DNA of 64,000 bases, from assembly GCF_030252345.1 (NCBI RefSeq), contig NZ_CP126980.1:3797501-3861500 (forward strand), read 5' to 3'. Below, one piece after another: positions 1 to 8,039 of the stretch. The first letter of the stretch is position 1. Every line of letters starts with the position of its first letter. Under the pieces are notes generated by a model. That model did no database searches, had not been told where the DNA came from, and saw only the letters and a program-made list of their open reading frames with translations. Source of the stretch: Actinoplanes oblitus. GTDB lineage: Bacteria > Actinomycetota > Actinomycetes > Mycobacteriales > Micromonosporaceae. A program made the translations under genes and the position numbers.

Positions 1-1464
1 GCGCGGATGTTCGCCATCACCGGGGCGAGCAGCCATCTGGACGCGTACTGGAAAGAGATCAACCAGACCAAGACCAGGGACCGGGTGATCGAGCAGCTCA
101 AGGCGCTCGGCGCACCCGGTGAGCTGTTCGATCTGCTGGCCGAGGCGAAGGCCAAATCCGACGCCCTGGTCAACACCGAGACCCGGGCGATGCGTCTGGT
201 GCTGGAGGCCAAGAACACGCCGGTGTCGGCCATGCCCGGCCCGGTGGGCGAGTTCACCCTCTCCGCCGCCGACGCGGCCCTGAGCCCCCGGGCCAAGATG
301 GCCCGGGCCGGGCTGATCATGTCCGATGATCAGTACGCCGCGGACAAGGCGCTGATCACCACTCCGCTCGCCAAGTTCCAGCAGAAACTCGAAGCTGCCG
401 CGCAGACCCAGGTGAAGGACGCGACAGACACCACCGGCCGGCTGCTGGCCACCCTGCTGGCGCTCACCATCACGCTCGCCGTCGGGATGGCCGCGGTGCT
501 GGTCCTGATCCACCTGAAGACCGGCCGCACGGTGGTGCGCTACGCCGCCGCGCTGCGCCACCGCGACCCCCGGAACCTGGACTTCGCCCTGCCGCCCGAG
601 GGCACGACCGAGCTGCGCGAACTGGCGGCCGGCTTCAACAGCCAGTTCGAGCAGGTCCGCGAGCTGGTGATGGCGGTACGCGGCAGCGCGGACGAGGTGC
701 GGGCCTCCGCACACCAGCTCACCGGGCTCAGCGCCGACCTGCTCACCTCCAGCACCAGCGCCACCACCGGCACGGCCGGCGTCTCCGCGGCGGCCGACGA
801 GGTGTCGCACAACGTGGCCGCGGTCTCGGCCGGTGTCGAGCAGATGACCGCCTCGATCGGCGAGATCTCGCAGAACGCCAGCCGGGCGGCCGAGGTGGCC
901 TCGTCGGCGGTCGGCGTCGCGGAGACCGCCCAGCAGACGGCGAACCGCCTCGGCGAGAGCTCCGCCGAGATCAACAGCGTGGTCACCCTGATCAACGGCA
1001 TCGCCGAGCAGACCAACCTGCTGGCCCTGAACGCGACGATCGAGGCGGCCCGCGCCGGTGAGGCGGGCAAGGGCTTCGCCGTCGTGGCCAGCGAGGTGAA
1101 GGATCTCGCCCAGGAGACCGGGCGGGCCACTGGCGACATCACCTCCCGGATGGACGCCATCCAGGCCGACACCGCGGCGGTCATCGCTGCCATCGCCGAG
1201 ATCAGCGGCATCATCGAACGGATCAGCGACTCGCAGAACACCATCGCCTCAGCGGTGGAGGAGCAGACCGCCACCACCTCGGAGATCAGCCGCAGCCTCG
1301 GCGAGGCGGCCGGCGGCTCACAGATGATCGCGGGCAACACCGCCGACGTACGTCAGGCGAGCGAGCAGGCGCGGTCCGCCGCCAATGTCACGCAGCGCGC
1401 GTGCGACGAGCTCTCCGCCAAGGCGGCGCAGCTGCACGAGTTGGTCCGCGACTACCACGTGTGA
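1..1464 (+). CDS. Methyl-accepting chemotaxis protein, 5' end outside window
   Basis: Transmembrane chemoreceptor that passes ligand signals to a CheA/CheW array. The frame is open to base 1, so the ATG at 7 is probably internal and the N-terminus with the first membrane helix is missing. Visible order: end of a helical extracellular sensor domain, a membrane segment near residues 145-167 ([20 protein letters not shown]), a HAMP region, then a long cytoplasmic coiled coil. The conserved hairpin tip is present ([19 protein letters not shown] followed by [11 protein letters not shown]), which defines the family. No CheR/CheB pentapeptide is seen at the C-terminus (ends RDYHV). No che genes are adjacent, so it is probably an orphan receptor. 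The ligand cannot be inferred. Confidence 0.93.
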   Translation, partial: ARMFAITGASSHLDAYWKEINQTKTRDRVIEQLKALGAPGELFDLLAEAKAKSDALVNTETRAMRLVLEAKNTPVSAMPGPVGEFTLSAADAALSPRAKMARAGLIMSDDQYAADKALITTPLAKFQQKLEAAAQTQVKDATDTTGRLLATLLALTITLAVGMAAVLVLIHLKTGRTVVRYAAALRHRDPRNLDFALPPEGTTELRELAAGFNSQFEQVRELVMAVRGSADEVRASAHQLTGLSADLLTSSTSATTGTAGVSAAADEVSHNVAAVSAGVEQMTASIGEISQNASRAAEVASSAVGVAETAQQTANRLGESSAEINSVVTLINGIAEQTNLLALNATIEAARAGEAGKGFAVVASEVKDLAQETGRATGDITSRMDAIQADTAAVIAAIAEISGIIERISDSQNTIASAVEEQTATTSEISRSLGEAAGGSQMIAGNTADVRQASEQARSAANVTQRACDELSAKAAQLHELVRDYHV

Positions 1465-1510
1465 TCGCGGAGCCGGTGCACCTACCAAAGTAGGGGAGCG
1501 GGCGGAACCT

Positions 1511-1529
1511 CCGGCCGGTGTGCGGCCGG
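1511..1529. terminator. Hairpin after the chemoreceptor gene
   Basis: Perfect 7-bp inverted repeat CCGGCCG-gtgtg-CGGCCGG, 47 bases after the chemoreceptor stop. A smaller hairpin CCTAC-caaa-GTAGG lies at 1481-1494. No T-run follows, as is usual in GC-rich actinomycetes. Confidence 0.4.
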
Positions 1530-1580
1530 GCAGCGATCGGCGATCGTCAGGCCACTGACCGCGACACGTGGGGGTGGCAC

Positions 1581-2261
1581 ATGAACGAGACGATCGCCGG
1601 GGTGCTGCGGCGTTCGGCGGCGACGCGCGGACGCCGGATCCTGCTGGTGGCGACGGCCGGGATCGGGGCGCTCGCCGCCGTGGCACTGCCGGCCGGACTG
1701 CCGCCGGCGCAGCGCACCTTCGCCGAGTTCGCCCCGCAGGTGCAGTTGCTGATCTCCGTCCCGCTGCCGTTCGTCGGTGTCCTGCTGGGCAACGATCTGC
1801 GCGGGACGACCGGTGCGCGGGTGCTGCCGACGCTGGGCGGAGCGACGCTGATCGCCGTCGTCGCGGGGCTGGCCGGCGACGTGTTCGCCGCCGCCGCCAC
1901 TGCCGCCTCCGCGTCCACCGCGCCGGATCCCTGGGCGCACGCCGGCGGGACGGCGCTGGCGGGTGTGCTGGTGCAGGTGCTCGCCCAGCTCATCGGGACC
2001 GGGCTGGGGCTGCTGATCGCCGGGCCGGTGTGGGGGTGCCTGGCGACGATGGTGCTCCCGCTCGGCGCGTACGCCCTGCTCGCCCCGGTGGGTGCGGCCC
2101 GGGGGTGGCTCACCCCGTACGGGGCGGCGCGGCAGGTGCTCACCGGAACGGCGGGGGCGGCACAGTGGACCGGCTGGCTGGTCGTGGCACTGCTGTGGGG
2201 TGTGGCGCTCAACGCGGCCGGCGCCGCCCGGCTCGCGAGGACGCCGGCCGGCCGCCGGTAG
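1581..2261 (+). CDS. Polytopic membrane protein, ABC-2 permease-like
   Basis: About 226 aa, almost entirely hydrophobic with roughly six predicted membrane helices (for example ILLVATAGIGALAAVALPAG and VQLLISVPLPFVGVLLGNDL). The ATG at 1581 (MNETIAG) is preceded by GTGGGGGTGG; an upstream in-frame start at 1518 would add an uncharged-poor, non-membrane leader and is less likely. It sits 71 bases before an ABC ATPase gene with its own permease, and its size and topology resemble the membrane half of an ABC-2 exporter, so it may be a second permease or accessory subunit. No diagnostic motif is present and substrate is unknown. Confidence 0.75.
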   Translation: MNETIAGVLRRSAATRGRRILLVATAGIGALAAVALPAGLPPAQRTFAEFAPQVQLLISVPLPFVGVLLGNDLRGTTGARVLPTLGGATLIAVVAGLAGDVFAAAATAASASTAPDPWAHAGGTALAGVLVQVLAQLIGTGLGLLIAGPVWGCLATMVLPLGAYALLAPVGAARGWLTPYGAARQVLTGTAGAAQWTGWLVVALLWGVALNAAGAARLARTPAGRR

Positions 2262-2332
2262 GACGAATGTCCCGCCACCTCGCGATGATTCGTCTCTGCC
2301 GCCGCCCGGGCCGGTCTTCCTACCGTGAACGC

Positions 2333-3238
2333 ATGACGAAGACAGCACCCGCGGTGGCGGCGCGGGGATTGACCAAGGCCTACGGGCCGGTCCGCGCGGT
2401 CGACGGCGTCGCGTTCACCGTCGAGCGGGGCGCGGCGATCGCCGTGCTCGGACCGAACGGCGCCGGCAAGTCCACCATCATCCACCTGATCCTGGGCCTG
2501 CTCACCCCGGACCGGGGAACGGTCACCGTGCTGGGCCGGACGCCGGAGCGGGCGATGCGGGCCGGGCTGCTCGGCGCGATGCCGCAGGAGGGCGACCTCG
2601 TCGCGCGGCTCTCGGTCCGCGAGCTGATCGGGTTCGTCCGGCGCACCTATCCCGCGCCGATGCCGCTCGACGAGGTGCTGCGGATCGCCGGCCTGACCGG
2701 CGTGGCCGGCCGCCGGGCGAACCGGCTCTCCGGCGGCCAGGCACAGCGGGTCCGGTTCGCGCTCGCCCTGGCCGGCGACCCCGACCTGGTGGTGCTCGAC
2801 GAGCCGACCGCCGCCCTCGACGTCGAGTCGCGCCGCGAGCTGTGGACCGCGATCCGGGCGTACGTCAGCCGTGGCAAGTCGGTGATCTTCTCCACCCACT
2901 ATCTGCAGGAGGCGGACGAGAACGCCGACCGGGTGCTCGTCATCGCCGGCGGGCGGGTGGTCGCCGACGACTCGGCCGAGGAGATCAAGCGGCTGGCCGT
3001 CGGCCGGACCGTCAGCGTCGACATCGGGAACGGGCTGGCCGAGGCCGTCACCGCGCTGCCCGGCGTCATCGCGGCCCAGCGCCGCGGCGACCGTGTCCAT
3101 CTGCGCAGCCGGGACGCCGACGCCACGGTGCTCGCCCTGGCCCGGCTCGGCGCCGTCCGCAACCTGGAGGTCACCTCGGGTGGTCTGGAGGAGGCGTTCC
3201 TGGCCCTGACCCACCCGGAGAAGGGAGTCGCCGGATGA
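2333..3238 (+). CDS. ABC transporter ATP-binding protein
   Basis: About 301 aa. Cytoplasmic ATPase subunit of an ABC-2 type exporter. Walker A GPNGAGKST near residues 42-50, signature LSGGQAQRV, Walker B LVVLDEPTAALD followed by the H-loop in FSTHYLQEADE. The C-terminal part after the H-loop resembles the accessory region of drug/antibiotic exporters (DrrA/CcmA group). The ATG at 2333 gives MTKTAPAVAARGLTKAYG, the normal start of this family; the longer frame upstream is the shadow of the preceding gene. The stop overlaps the start of the permease gene (ATGA at 3235), so the two are translationally coupled. With the downstream kinase and regulator it forms an exporter-plus-sensor unit typical of antibiotic or peptide resistance; substrate is not inferable. 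Confidence 0.96.
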   Translation: MTKTAPAVAARGLTKAYGPVRAVDGVAFTVERGAAIAVLGPNGAGKSTIIHLILGLLTPDRGTVTVLGRTPERAMRAGLLGAMPQEGDLVARLSVRELIGFVRRTYPAPMPLDEVLRIAGLTGVAGRRANRLSGGQAQRVRFALALAGDPDLVVLDEPTAALDVESRRELWTAIRAYVSRGKSVIFSTHYLQEADENADRVLVIAGGRVVADDSAEEIKRLAVGRTVSVDIGNGLAEAVTALPGVIAAQRRGDRVHLRSRDADATVLALARLGAVRNLEVTSGGLEEAFLALTHPEKGVAG

Positions 3239-3957
3239 GCGCGTACCTCCGTGTCGAGCTGACCCGGATGTTTCGCGACGGTGGCTACCTGATGCTGAGC
3301 CTGGTCCTGCCGGTCGCCGTCTACCTGCTGCTGCACCGGACCGCCGGGACCGGCGGCGATCACGCCGGGGCGGTGGCGCGGGTGGTCTCCGCCGCGGCGT
3401 TCGGCGCGCTGGGTGTGGCGGTCAACAGCTGCACGAGCATCGCCGAGGACCGGGCCCGGGGGTGGCTGCGGCAACTGCGCCTGACGCCGCTGTCCCCGGT
3501 CCAGGTGGTGCTCGGTCGCGCCGGGTGCACGCTGGCCGTGGTCATCCTGCCGGTCGTCGCGGTGGGCGTCGCCGGCGCCACGGCCGGCGGGGTGACCCTG
3601 GCGCCCGGCGCCTGGCTCGGGACCGCCCTGGTGCTGTGGTTCGCGGTCACCCCCATCGCGTTGCTCGGGCTGGCGCTCGGCTACCTGGTCCGCCCCGCCG
3701 TCGCGCAGATCCTCGGCACGGTCTGCTACCTGGTGCTGACCGGACTGGGCGGCCTGTTCGTCCCGCTGACCGAGGTACCCGGGTGGGTGGCCGCGATCGG
3801 GCGGTCGAGTCCCACGTATCGCTACTCGCAGGTGGCCGCGGACGCCGCGCTCGGCACCGCTCCACAGTGGTCGGCGATCGCGGTGCTGCTCGGCTGGACC
3901 GTGGTCGGCGCCGGGCTCGCTGCCCTTGCCTACCGGGGCACCGGACGTAAGCTGTGA
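3235..3957 (+). CDS. ABC-2 type transporter permease
   Basis: About 240 aa. Six predicted membrane helices, beginning with YLMLSLVLPVAVYLLLHR; length and topology fit ABC-2 permeases (DrrB-like). The segment NSCTSIAEDRARGWLRQLRL, followed by TPLSP, is the typical amphipathic cytoplasmic loop of the family that contacts the ATPase. The ATG lies in an ATGA overlap with the ATPase gene and no other start is needed. The kinase gene starts 4 bases after its stop, so one transcript covering ATPase, permease, kinase and regulator is likely. It should form the export channel with the product of 2333-3238. Confidence 0.93.
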   Translation: MSAYLRVELTRMFRDGGYLMLSLVLPVAVYLLLHRTAGTGGDHAGAVARVVSAAAFGALGVAVNSCTSIAEDRARGWLRQLRLTPLSPVQVVLGRAGCTLAVVILPVVAVGVAGATAGGVTLAPGAWLGTALVLWFAVTPIALLGLALGYLVRPAVAQILGTVCYLVLTGLGGLFVPLTEVPGWVAAIGRSSPTYRYSQVAADAALGTAPQWSAIAVLLGWTVVGAGLAALAYRGTGRKL

Positions 3958-3961
3958 GGCG

Positions 3962-5086
3962 ATGAGCGCGGCCCGGTCCGGTGTCCGGCTCCGGCCGATC
4001 CTGTTCTATCCCTGGCTGCTGCTGCTCCTCGGTCCCGCGATCGCGGTCGTCCAGGGCGGGACGCACCCGGCCTGGGTGGCCGGTGCCGGTCTGCTGCTGC
4101 TCGCCGCCGCCTTCCTGTGCGCGGTGCACCTGGCCCTGGGCGGGGGCGGGCTGCGTCCGGCGGCCCTCGGTGCGCTCGCGGTGCTCGCCGTGCTGACCGT
4201 GACGCTGACATTCACCGGCGGCCAGCCGATGATCAGGGCGTTCTACCTGGTGGCGATGGCGGCGGGGGTGGTCCTGGCACCCGGCCCGGAACGCCTCGGA
4301 CCGCTCGCGTCCCTGGTGGTGGCGACCGCCGCCGCGTCCACCGCGTGGCTCACGCACGCCGGCGACGTGTTCGGCGCCTGGTATGTGACGTTGCTGTCGG
4401 GTCTGCTGGCCGGCGGCTTCGTGAAACTGGTGGCCACCGTGAACGAGCTGGGCGCGGCCCGCGACGAGCTCGCCCGGGCCGCTGTCGCCGAGGAGCGCCT
4501 GCGGTTCGCCCGCGACCTGCACGACCTGCTCGGCCACACGCTGTCGGTGATCGTGGTGAAGGCCGAGGCCGTCCGGCGGCTGCACGAGCGGGCCCCGGAG
4601 GTGGCGCGGCAACAGGCCGTCGACATCGAGACGATCGGCCGTCAGGCGCTGACCGAGATCCGCGAGGCGGTCACCGGGTACCGGGTCACCACGCTGCGCG
4701 ACGAGCTGGCCGGCGCCCGGGCGGCCCTCGCCGGCGCCGGGATCGAGGTCACCGTGCGGCACCCCGGGCCGCCACCGCCACCGCCGGTGGAGGCGCTGCT
4801 CGCCTGGTCGGTGCGCGAGGGGACCACCAACGTGCTGCGCCACAGCGGCGCCGGTCACTGCGACATCCGGATCGCCACCACCGGCGGCGCGGTCACCCTG
4901 GAGATCGTCGACGACGGGGCCGGCTGCGCCGGGGCGGCGGCCGGGAACGGCCTGCGCGGGCTGGCGGAACGCCTCGACGCGGTGCGCGGGACGGTCGAGC
5001 TGGTGCCCGCGGCCGGCGGCGGAAGCCGGCTCGCGGTCCGCCTGCCGTGCGCCGCCGAGCCGGCCGAGGAAGGGGAGACGCGATGA
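3962..5086 (+). CDS. Sensor histidine kinase, DesK/HisKA_3 type
   Basis: About 374 aa. N-terminal half has five or six membrane helices (from FYPWLLLLLGPAIAVV), then a short coiled coil and a HisKA_3 dimerisation segment RFARDLHDLLGHTLSVIVVK with the phosphoacceptor His in RDLHD. The HATPase_c domain keeps the N-box (TTNVLRHSG), the DDGAG G1 box and GLRGLAERL. There is no large extracellular domain, so it probably senses within the membrane or responds to the exporter, as DesK/LiaS-type kinases do. It overlaps the response regulator start by four bases (ATGA at 5083), so the pair is cognate. The signal is unknown. Confidence 0.95.
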   Translation: MSAARSGVRLRPILFYPWLLLLLGPAIAVVQGGTHPAWVAGAGLLLLAAAFLCAVHLALGGGGLRPAALGALAVLAVLTVTLTFTGGQPMIRAFYLVAMAAGVVLAPGPERLGPLASLVVATAAASTAWLTHAGDVFGAWYVTLLSGLLAGGFVKLVATVNELGAARDELARAAVAEERLRFARDLHDLLGHTLSVIVVKAEAVRRLHERAPEVARQQAVDIETIGRQALTEIREAVTGYRVTTLRDELAGARAALAGAGIEVTVRHPGPPPPPPVEALLAWSVREGTTNVLRHSGAGHCDIRIATTGGAVTLEIVDDGAGCAGAAAGNGLRGLAERLDAVRGTVELVPAAGGGSRLAVRLPCAAEPAEEGETR

Positions 5087-5688
5087 TCCGGGTGGTGCTG
5101 GCCGAGGACCAGGGCATGATGCGCAGTGCCCTGGCGCTGCTGCTCGCCCTGGAGGAGGACATCGAGGTCGTCGGTCAGTCCGGCGACGGCGGCGCGGTCC
5201 TGGACCTGGCGATCGAGCTGTCTCCCGACGTGGTGGTGCTCGACATCGAGATGCCCGGGCGCAGCGGCCTGGACGTCGCGGCCGACCTGCGCGGCCGCAT
5301 GCCCGCCTGCGCGGTGCTGATGGTCACCACGTTCGCCCGGCCGGGATACCTGCGGCGGGCGCTGGAGGCGGGCGCCCGTGGCTTCCTGGCCAAGGACGGC
5401 CCGGTCGAGGACCTCGCCGCGGCGATCCGCGCGGTCCACGCGGGCGAGGAGGTGATCGACCCGGGCCTGGCCGTCGCGGCGCTGGCGGCCGGCCCGAACC
5501 CGCTCACCGACCGGGAACGCGACGTGCTGCGCTGCGCCGCGGACGGCGCGACGATCGGCGCCATCGCCGGTCGGCTCTTCCTGTCCCCGAGCACGGTACG
5601 CAACTACCTGTCCACGGCGATCGGCAAGACCGGTACCCGCAACCGCATGGCGGCCTACCGCGCCGCCCAGCACAACGGCTGGCTCTGA
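5083..5688 (+). CDS. Response regulator, NarL/LuxR type
   Basis: About 201 aa. N-terminal receiver with acidic pair E8/D9, phosphoacceptor D54 in VVVLDIEMPG, the conserved Thr in VTTFARP and Lys in FLAKDG. C-terminal LuxR-type helix-turn-helix starting NPLTDRERDVLR, with recognition helix region RLFLSPSTVRNYLSTAI. Transcription factor, expected to be phosphorylated by the kinase encoded immediately upstream and to control the exporter operon it ends. ATGA overlap fixes the start. Convergent with the HEAT-repeat gene, with only 13 bases between stops. Confidence 0.96.
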   Translation: MIRVVLAEDQGMMRSALALLLALEEDIEVVGQSGDGGAVLDLAIELSPDVVVLDIEMPGRSGLDVAADLRGRMPACAVLMVTTFARPGYLRRALEAGARGFLAKDGPVEDLAAAIRAVHAGEEVIDPGLAVAALAAGPNPLTDRERDVLRCAADGATIGAIAGRLFLSPSTVRNYLSTAIGKTGTRNRMAAYRAAQHNGWL

Positions 5689-5701
5689 CCGGGAGCACCG
5701 C

Positions 5702-7705
5702 CTACCCGGAGCCGGCCAGCCGCCGGCACAGCTCCAGCAGTCGCTCGTCGTCGCCGATCGTCCCGGCCAGCACGCCGTGCGTGCTGAGGTTGTGCCGGAG
5801 CGCGGTGGTCAGCTCGGCCCGCGCGTGCCGGGCCGCGTGCCGGCTGTCGCCGGTCTCCACCCAGAGGCGGGCGATCCGCGGCCGGATCAGGGGCTGTGAC
5901 TCCCAGACGCGGCCCAGCCGCTGGGCCGCGTCCCGCTTGCCGGCGATCCACCAGAGCGCGTCGGCGGCGGCCGCGGCGACCGCGCCGTCGATCCGGCTGC
6001 CGCCCAGCGCGGACAGCCGGCGGGTGCGGCTCTTGACCCGGATGCCCAGCTCCTTGAGTCCGTCGATGGCCGCGACCGCGTGCTCCGGCTTGGCCGCGCG
6101 GTCGTCGAAGTAGCGGTCGTAGACGCCGGTGGCCGCCTCGGCGTCGCCGGCGACGAGCCAGATCGCGCGTGCCGCAGCCAGCTCCAGCGCCGGGTCTCCG
6201 CAGGTCAGCGTGGTGCGGATGGCCGGGATCCGGCCGGCGGCGGCCCGGCCGGCGCGGGCCAGCAGGCCGAGCGTCGCCACGTCGATCGACTTGTCCGCGA
6301 GGTGTTCGGCGGCCTCGGCGGGCGCGACGGCGGTCAGCGCCCGCAGCAGGTTCGCCCGGTGCGTCTCGAAACGCCACGGCTCGGCGAACGTCTCCGGCCG
6401 CAGCGCCCGCAGGTGCCGCCGCAGGGTGCGGCTCGTCCCGCGGGCCCGCACCCCGAATCCGGCGATGCCGCGGTGCAGGCCGGCCGCGTCCGGGACCTCG
6501 TCGAGCAGGCGTTCCAGCACCGGCAGCACCCGTTCGTCGCGCAGCCCGGCGAGCAGCCGTACCGCCGGTCCCAGTTCCGGCCCCTGCGCGCCGGGGACGA
6601 CCCAGGCGAACGCGCCGTCCCCGGCGCTCGGCCGGATCCGGTCGGTGGCCGGGGGCAGGACCGCCCACACCGCGTCGGCGGCCGGCCGGGCCAGCTCGTC
6701 GGCGCCGTGCAGCAACCGCAGCGCCGCAGCCCGTACCTGTGGCTCCCCGTCCGACAGCAGCCCGGCGGCCCGCGACACCAGCGGTGCGTAGGGCCCGCGC
6801 AGCCGCTGCACCAGGGTCCGTGCCGCATGCAGCGCGTCCTGCTGGGCGTCCCACGCGTCCAGGGCCAGCATCCGGTCGAGCAGGTCCAGGTGCGCAGCGG
6901 CGTCGTTGCGGTAGGTCGCCCGGATCGCGCTGAGCACCTGGTTGTAGCCGGGCGTCCACTGCCGGGCCGCCATCCGCCGCCCGGCCAGCAGCGGCGCCAC
7001 CTCGTCGTCGAGCGGTTCCGGCTCGCGGTTCAGCCCCGCCCGGTAGGCGTCCAGCAGCGTGTCGCGGGCCGTCTCCACGTCGAACGGCGGCGGGTTGAGC
7101 AGCGCCATCAGCTCGGTCAGCGCGGTGATCCGCACCCGCAGGTCCGCGTCGCTGCCGGCCACCCAGGCCAGCCGCCGCTTGGTCGGTTCGTAGCCGGTGC
7201 CCACCGCGCCCGCGAGCACGCAGCTGCGGACCAGGGTGACGCGTACCGCCGGGTCGGGCTCCTCGACGTAGCGGTCCCAGAGCAGCCCCGGCGCCAGCCG
7301 CGTTACGGCCCGCAACGTGTAGGCGGCCGCGTCCCTGACCTGTGGATCACTGTCGGTCAGCAGATCGGTGAGCCCGGCGTGCCCGGCCAGCAGTTGCTTG
7401 GCCCGCAGCGTCTCGCCGGCCATCTGCCAGGTCCGGTCCGCCCCGGCCAGGTCGCCGATCAGGCACAGGATCGGCCCGCGATCGGCCTGTTCCGGGTCGG
7501 CGACCAGGTCCAGCAGGATCGGCAGGACCGTCACCACCCAGGGCCGGACGTCCTCCCCGTCCGGCGCCATCCGGCGCAGATCCCGTAACGCCCGGGTCCG
7601 GGCCGTCTGTTCACTTCCGGTCAGAGCCAGGAGCTTCTCCCGTACGACGAAGCCCCGCTCCACCGTCGCCCAGTCGATGTCACGCAGCGCGCGGGTCTCC
7701 GTCAT
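5702..7705 (-). CDS. HEAT-repeat protein
   Basis: About 667 aa, soluble, no signal peptide or membrane segment. The sequence is a succession of alpha-helical repeats with the HEAT pattern (for example DPQVRDAAAYTLRAV, EPQVRAAALRLLHGADE, DPALELAAARAIWLVAGD), spread over the whole length. Such solenoids act as protein-interaction scaffolds; no catalytic domain is visible. The ATG at 7705 gives MTETRALRDIDW; no other start is obviously better. Stand-alone in orientation: its promoter region faces the aldo/keto reductase remnant. Function not recognised. Confidence 0.85.
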   Translation of the reverse strand: MTETRALRDIDWATVERGFVVREKLLALTGSEQTARTRALRDLRRMAPDGEDVRPWVVTVLPILLDLVADPEQADRGPILCLIGDLAGADRTWQMAGETLRAKQLLAGHAGLTDLLTDSDPQVRDAAAYTLRAVTRLAPGLLWDRYVEEPDPAVRVTLVRSCVLAGAVGTGYEPTKRRLAWVAGSDADLRVRITALTELMALLNPPPFDVETARDTLLDAYRAGLNREPEPLDDEVAPLLAGRRMAARQWTPGYNQVLSAIRATYRNDAAAHLDLLDRMLALDAWDAQQDALHAARTLVQRLRGPYAPLVSRAAGLLSDGEPQVRAAALRLLHGADELARPAADAVWAVLPPATDRIRPSAGDGAFAWVVPGAQGPELGPAVRLLAGLRDERVLPVLERLLDEVPDAAGLHRGIAGFGVRARGTSRTLRRHLRALRPETFAEPWRFETHRANLLRALTAVAPAEAAEHLADKSIDVATLGLLARAGRAAAGRIPAIRTTLTCGDPALELAAARAIWLVAGDAEAATGVYDRYFDDRAAKPEHAVAAIDGLKELGIRVKSRTRRLSALGGSRIDGAVAAAAADALWWIAGKRDAAQRLGRVWESQPLIRPRIARLWVETGDSRHAARHARAELTTALRHNLSTHGVLAGTIGDDERLLELCRRLAGSG

Positions 7706-7784
7706 GCGCTAGATCATGGTGGTCCGTGGTGGTTCGCGCCAGCGGGGTTCACCTTCCCGTGGCGCGCAGGGCGTCGGCGAGCAG

Positions 7785-7979
7785 GGCGAGCCTCCGGGCC
7801 GCGCGGCCCGGGTCGCCGCCGCGGGGTCCGCCTGGACACCGGCCCAGACCGGGCTCGCCTGGCTGCTGCACCGCGCGCCGGACGTGCTGCTCATCCCGGG
7901 CACCGCCACCCTCGCCTCCCTGACGGCGAACATGGCGGTGGCCAACGTCCCGCGCGAGGTCACCGCCGCCCTCGGCTGA
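7785..7979 (+). pseudogene. C-terminal remnant of an aldo/keto reductase
   Basis: The frame ending at 7979 reads WTPAQTGLAWLLHRAPDVLL, then IPGTATLASLTANMA, matching the end of actinobacterial aldo/keto reductases (TPAQ..LAWLL..SPN.L.IPGT). Only about 60 residues of similarity remain; upstream codons turn into low-complexity Gly/Arg sequence and no barrel or catalytic Tyr/Lys/His is present. The nominal ATG at 7716 is not evidence of an active gene. It lies between two minus-strand genes, so it is probably a deletion relic. Recognised from the family motif only; no alignment was run. Confidence 0.65.
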
Positions 7980-7989
7980 GCGACGGCGA

Positions 7990-8025
7990 GGGCGCCGTCA
8001 CCGGCTCGAGCCGGTGACGACGCCC
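7990..8025. terminator. Strong hairpin terminator
   Basis: Near-perfect palindrome: the arms GGGCG and CGCCC flank a 13-bp perfect core (CGTCACCGGC with TCGA loop and GCCGGTGACG). It lies 14 bases past the stop of the LPXTG surface protein gene and just after the aldo/keto reductase remnant, so it can act in both directions. Confidence 0.75.
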
Positions 8026-8039
8026 TCATGCGGTGCCGA

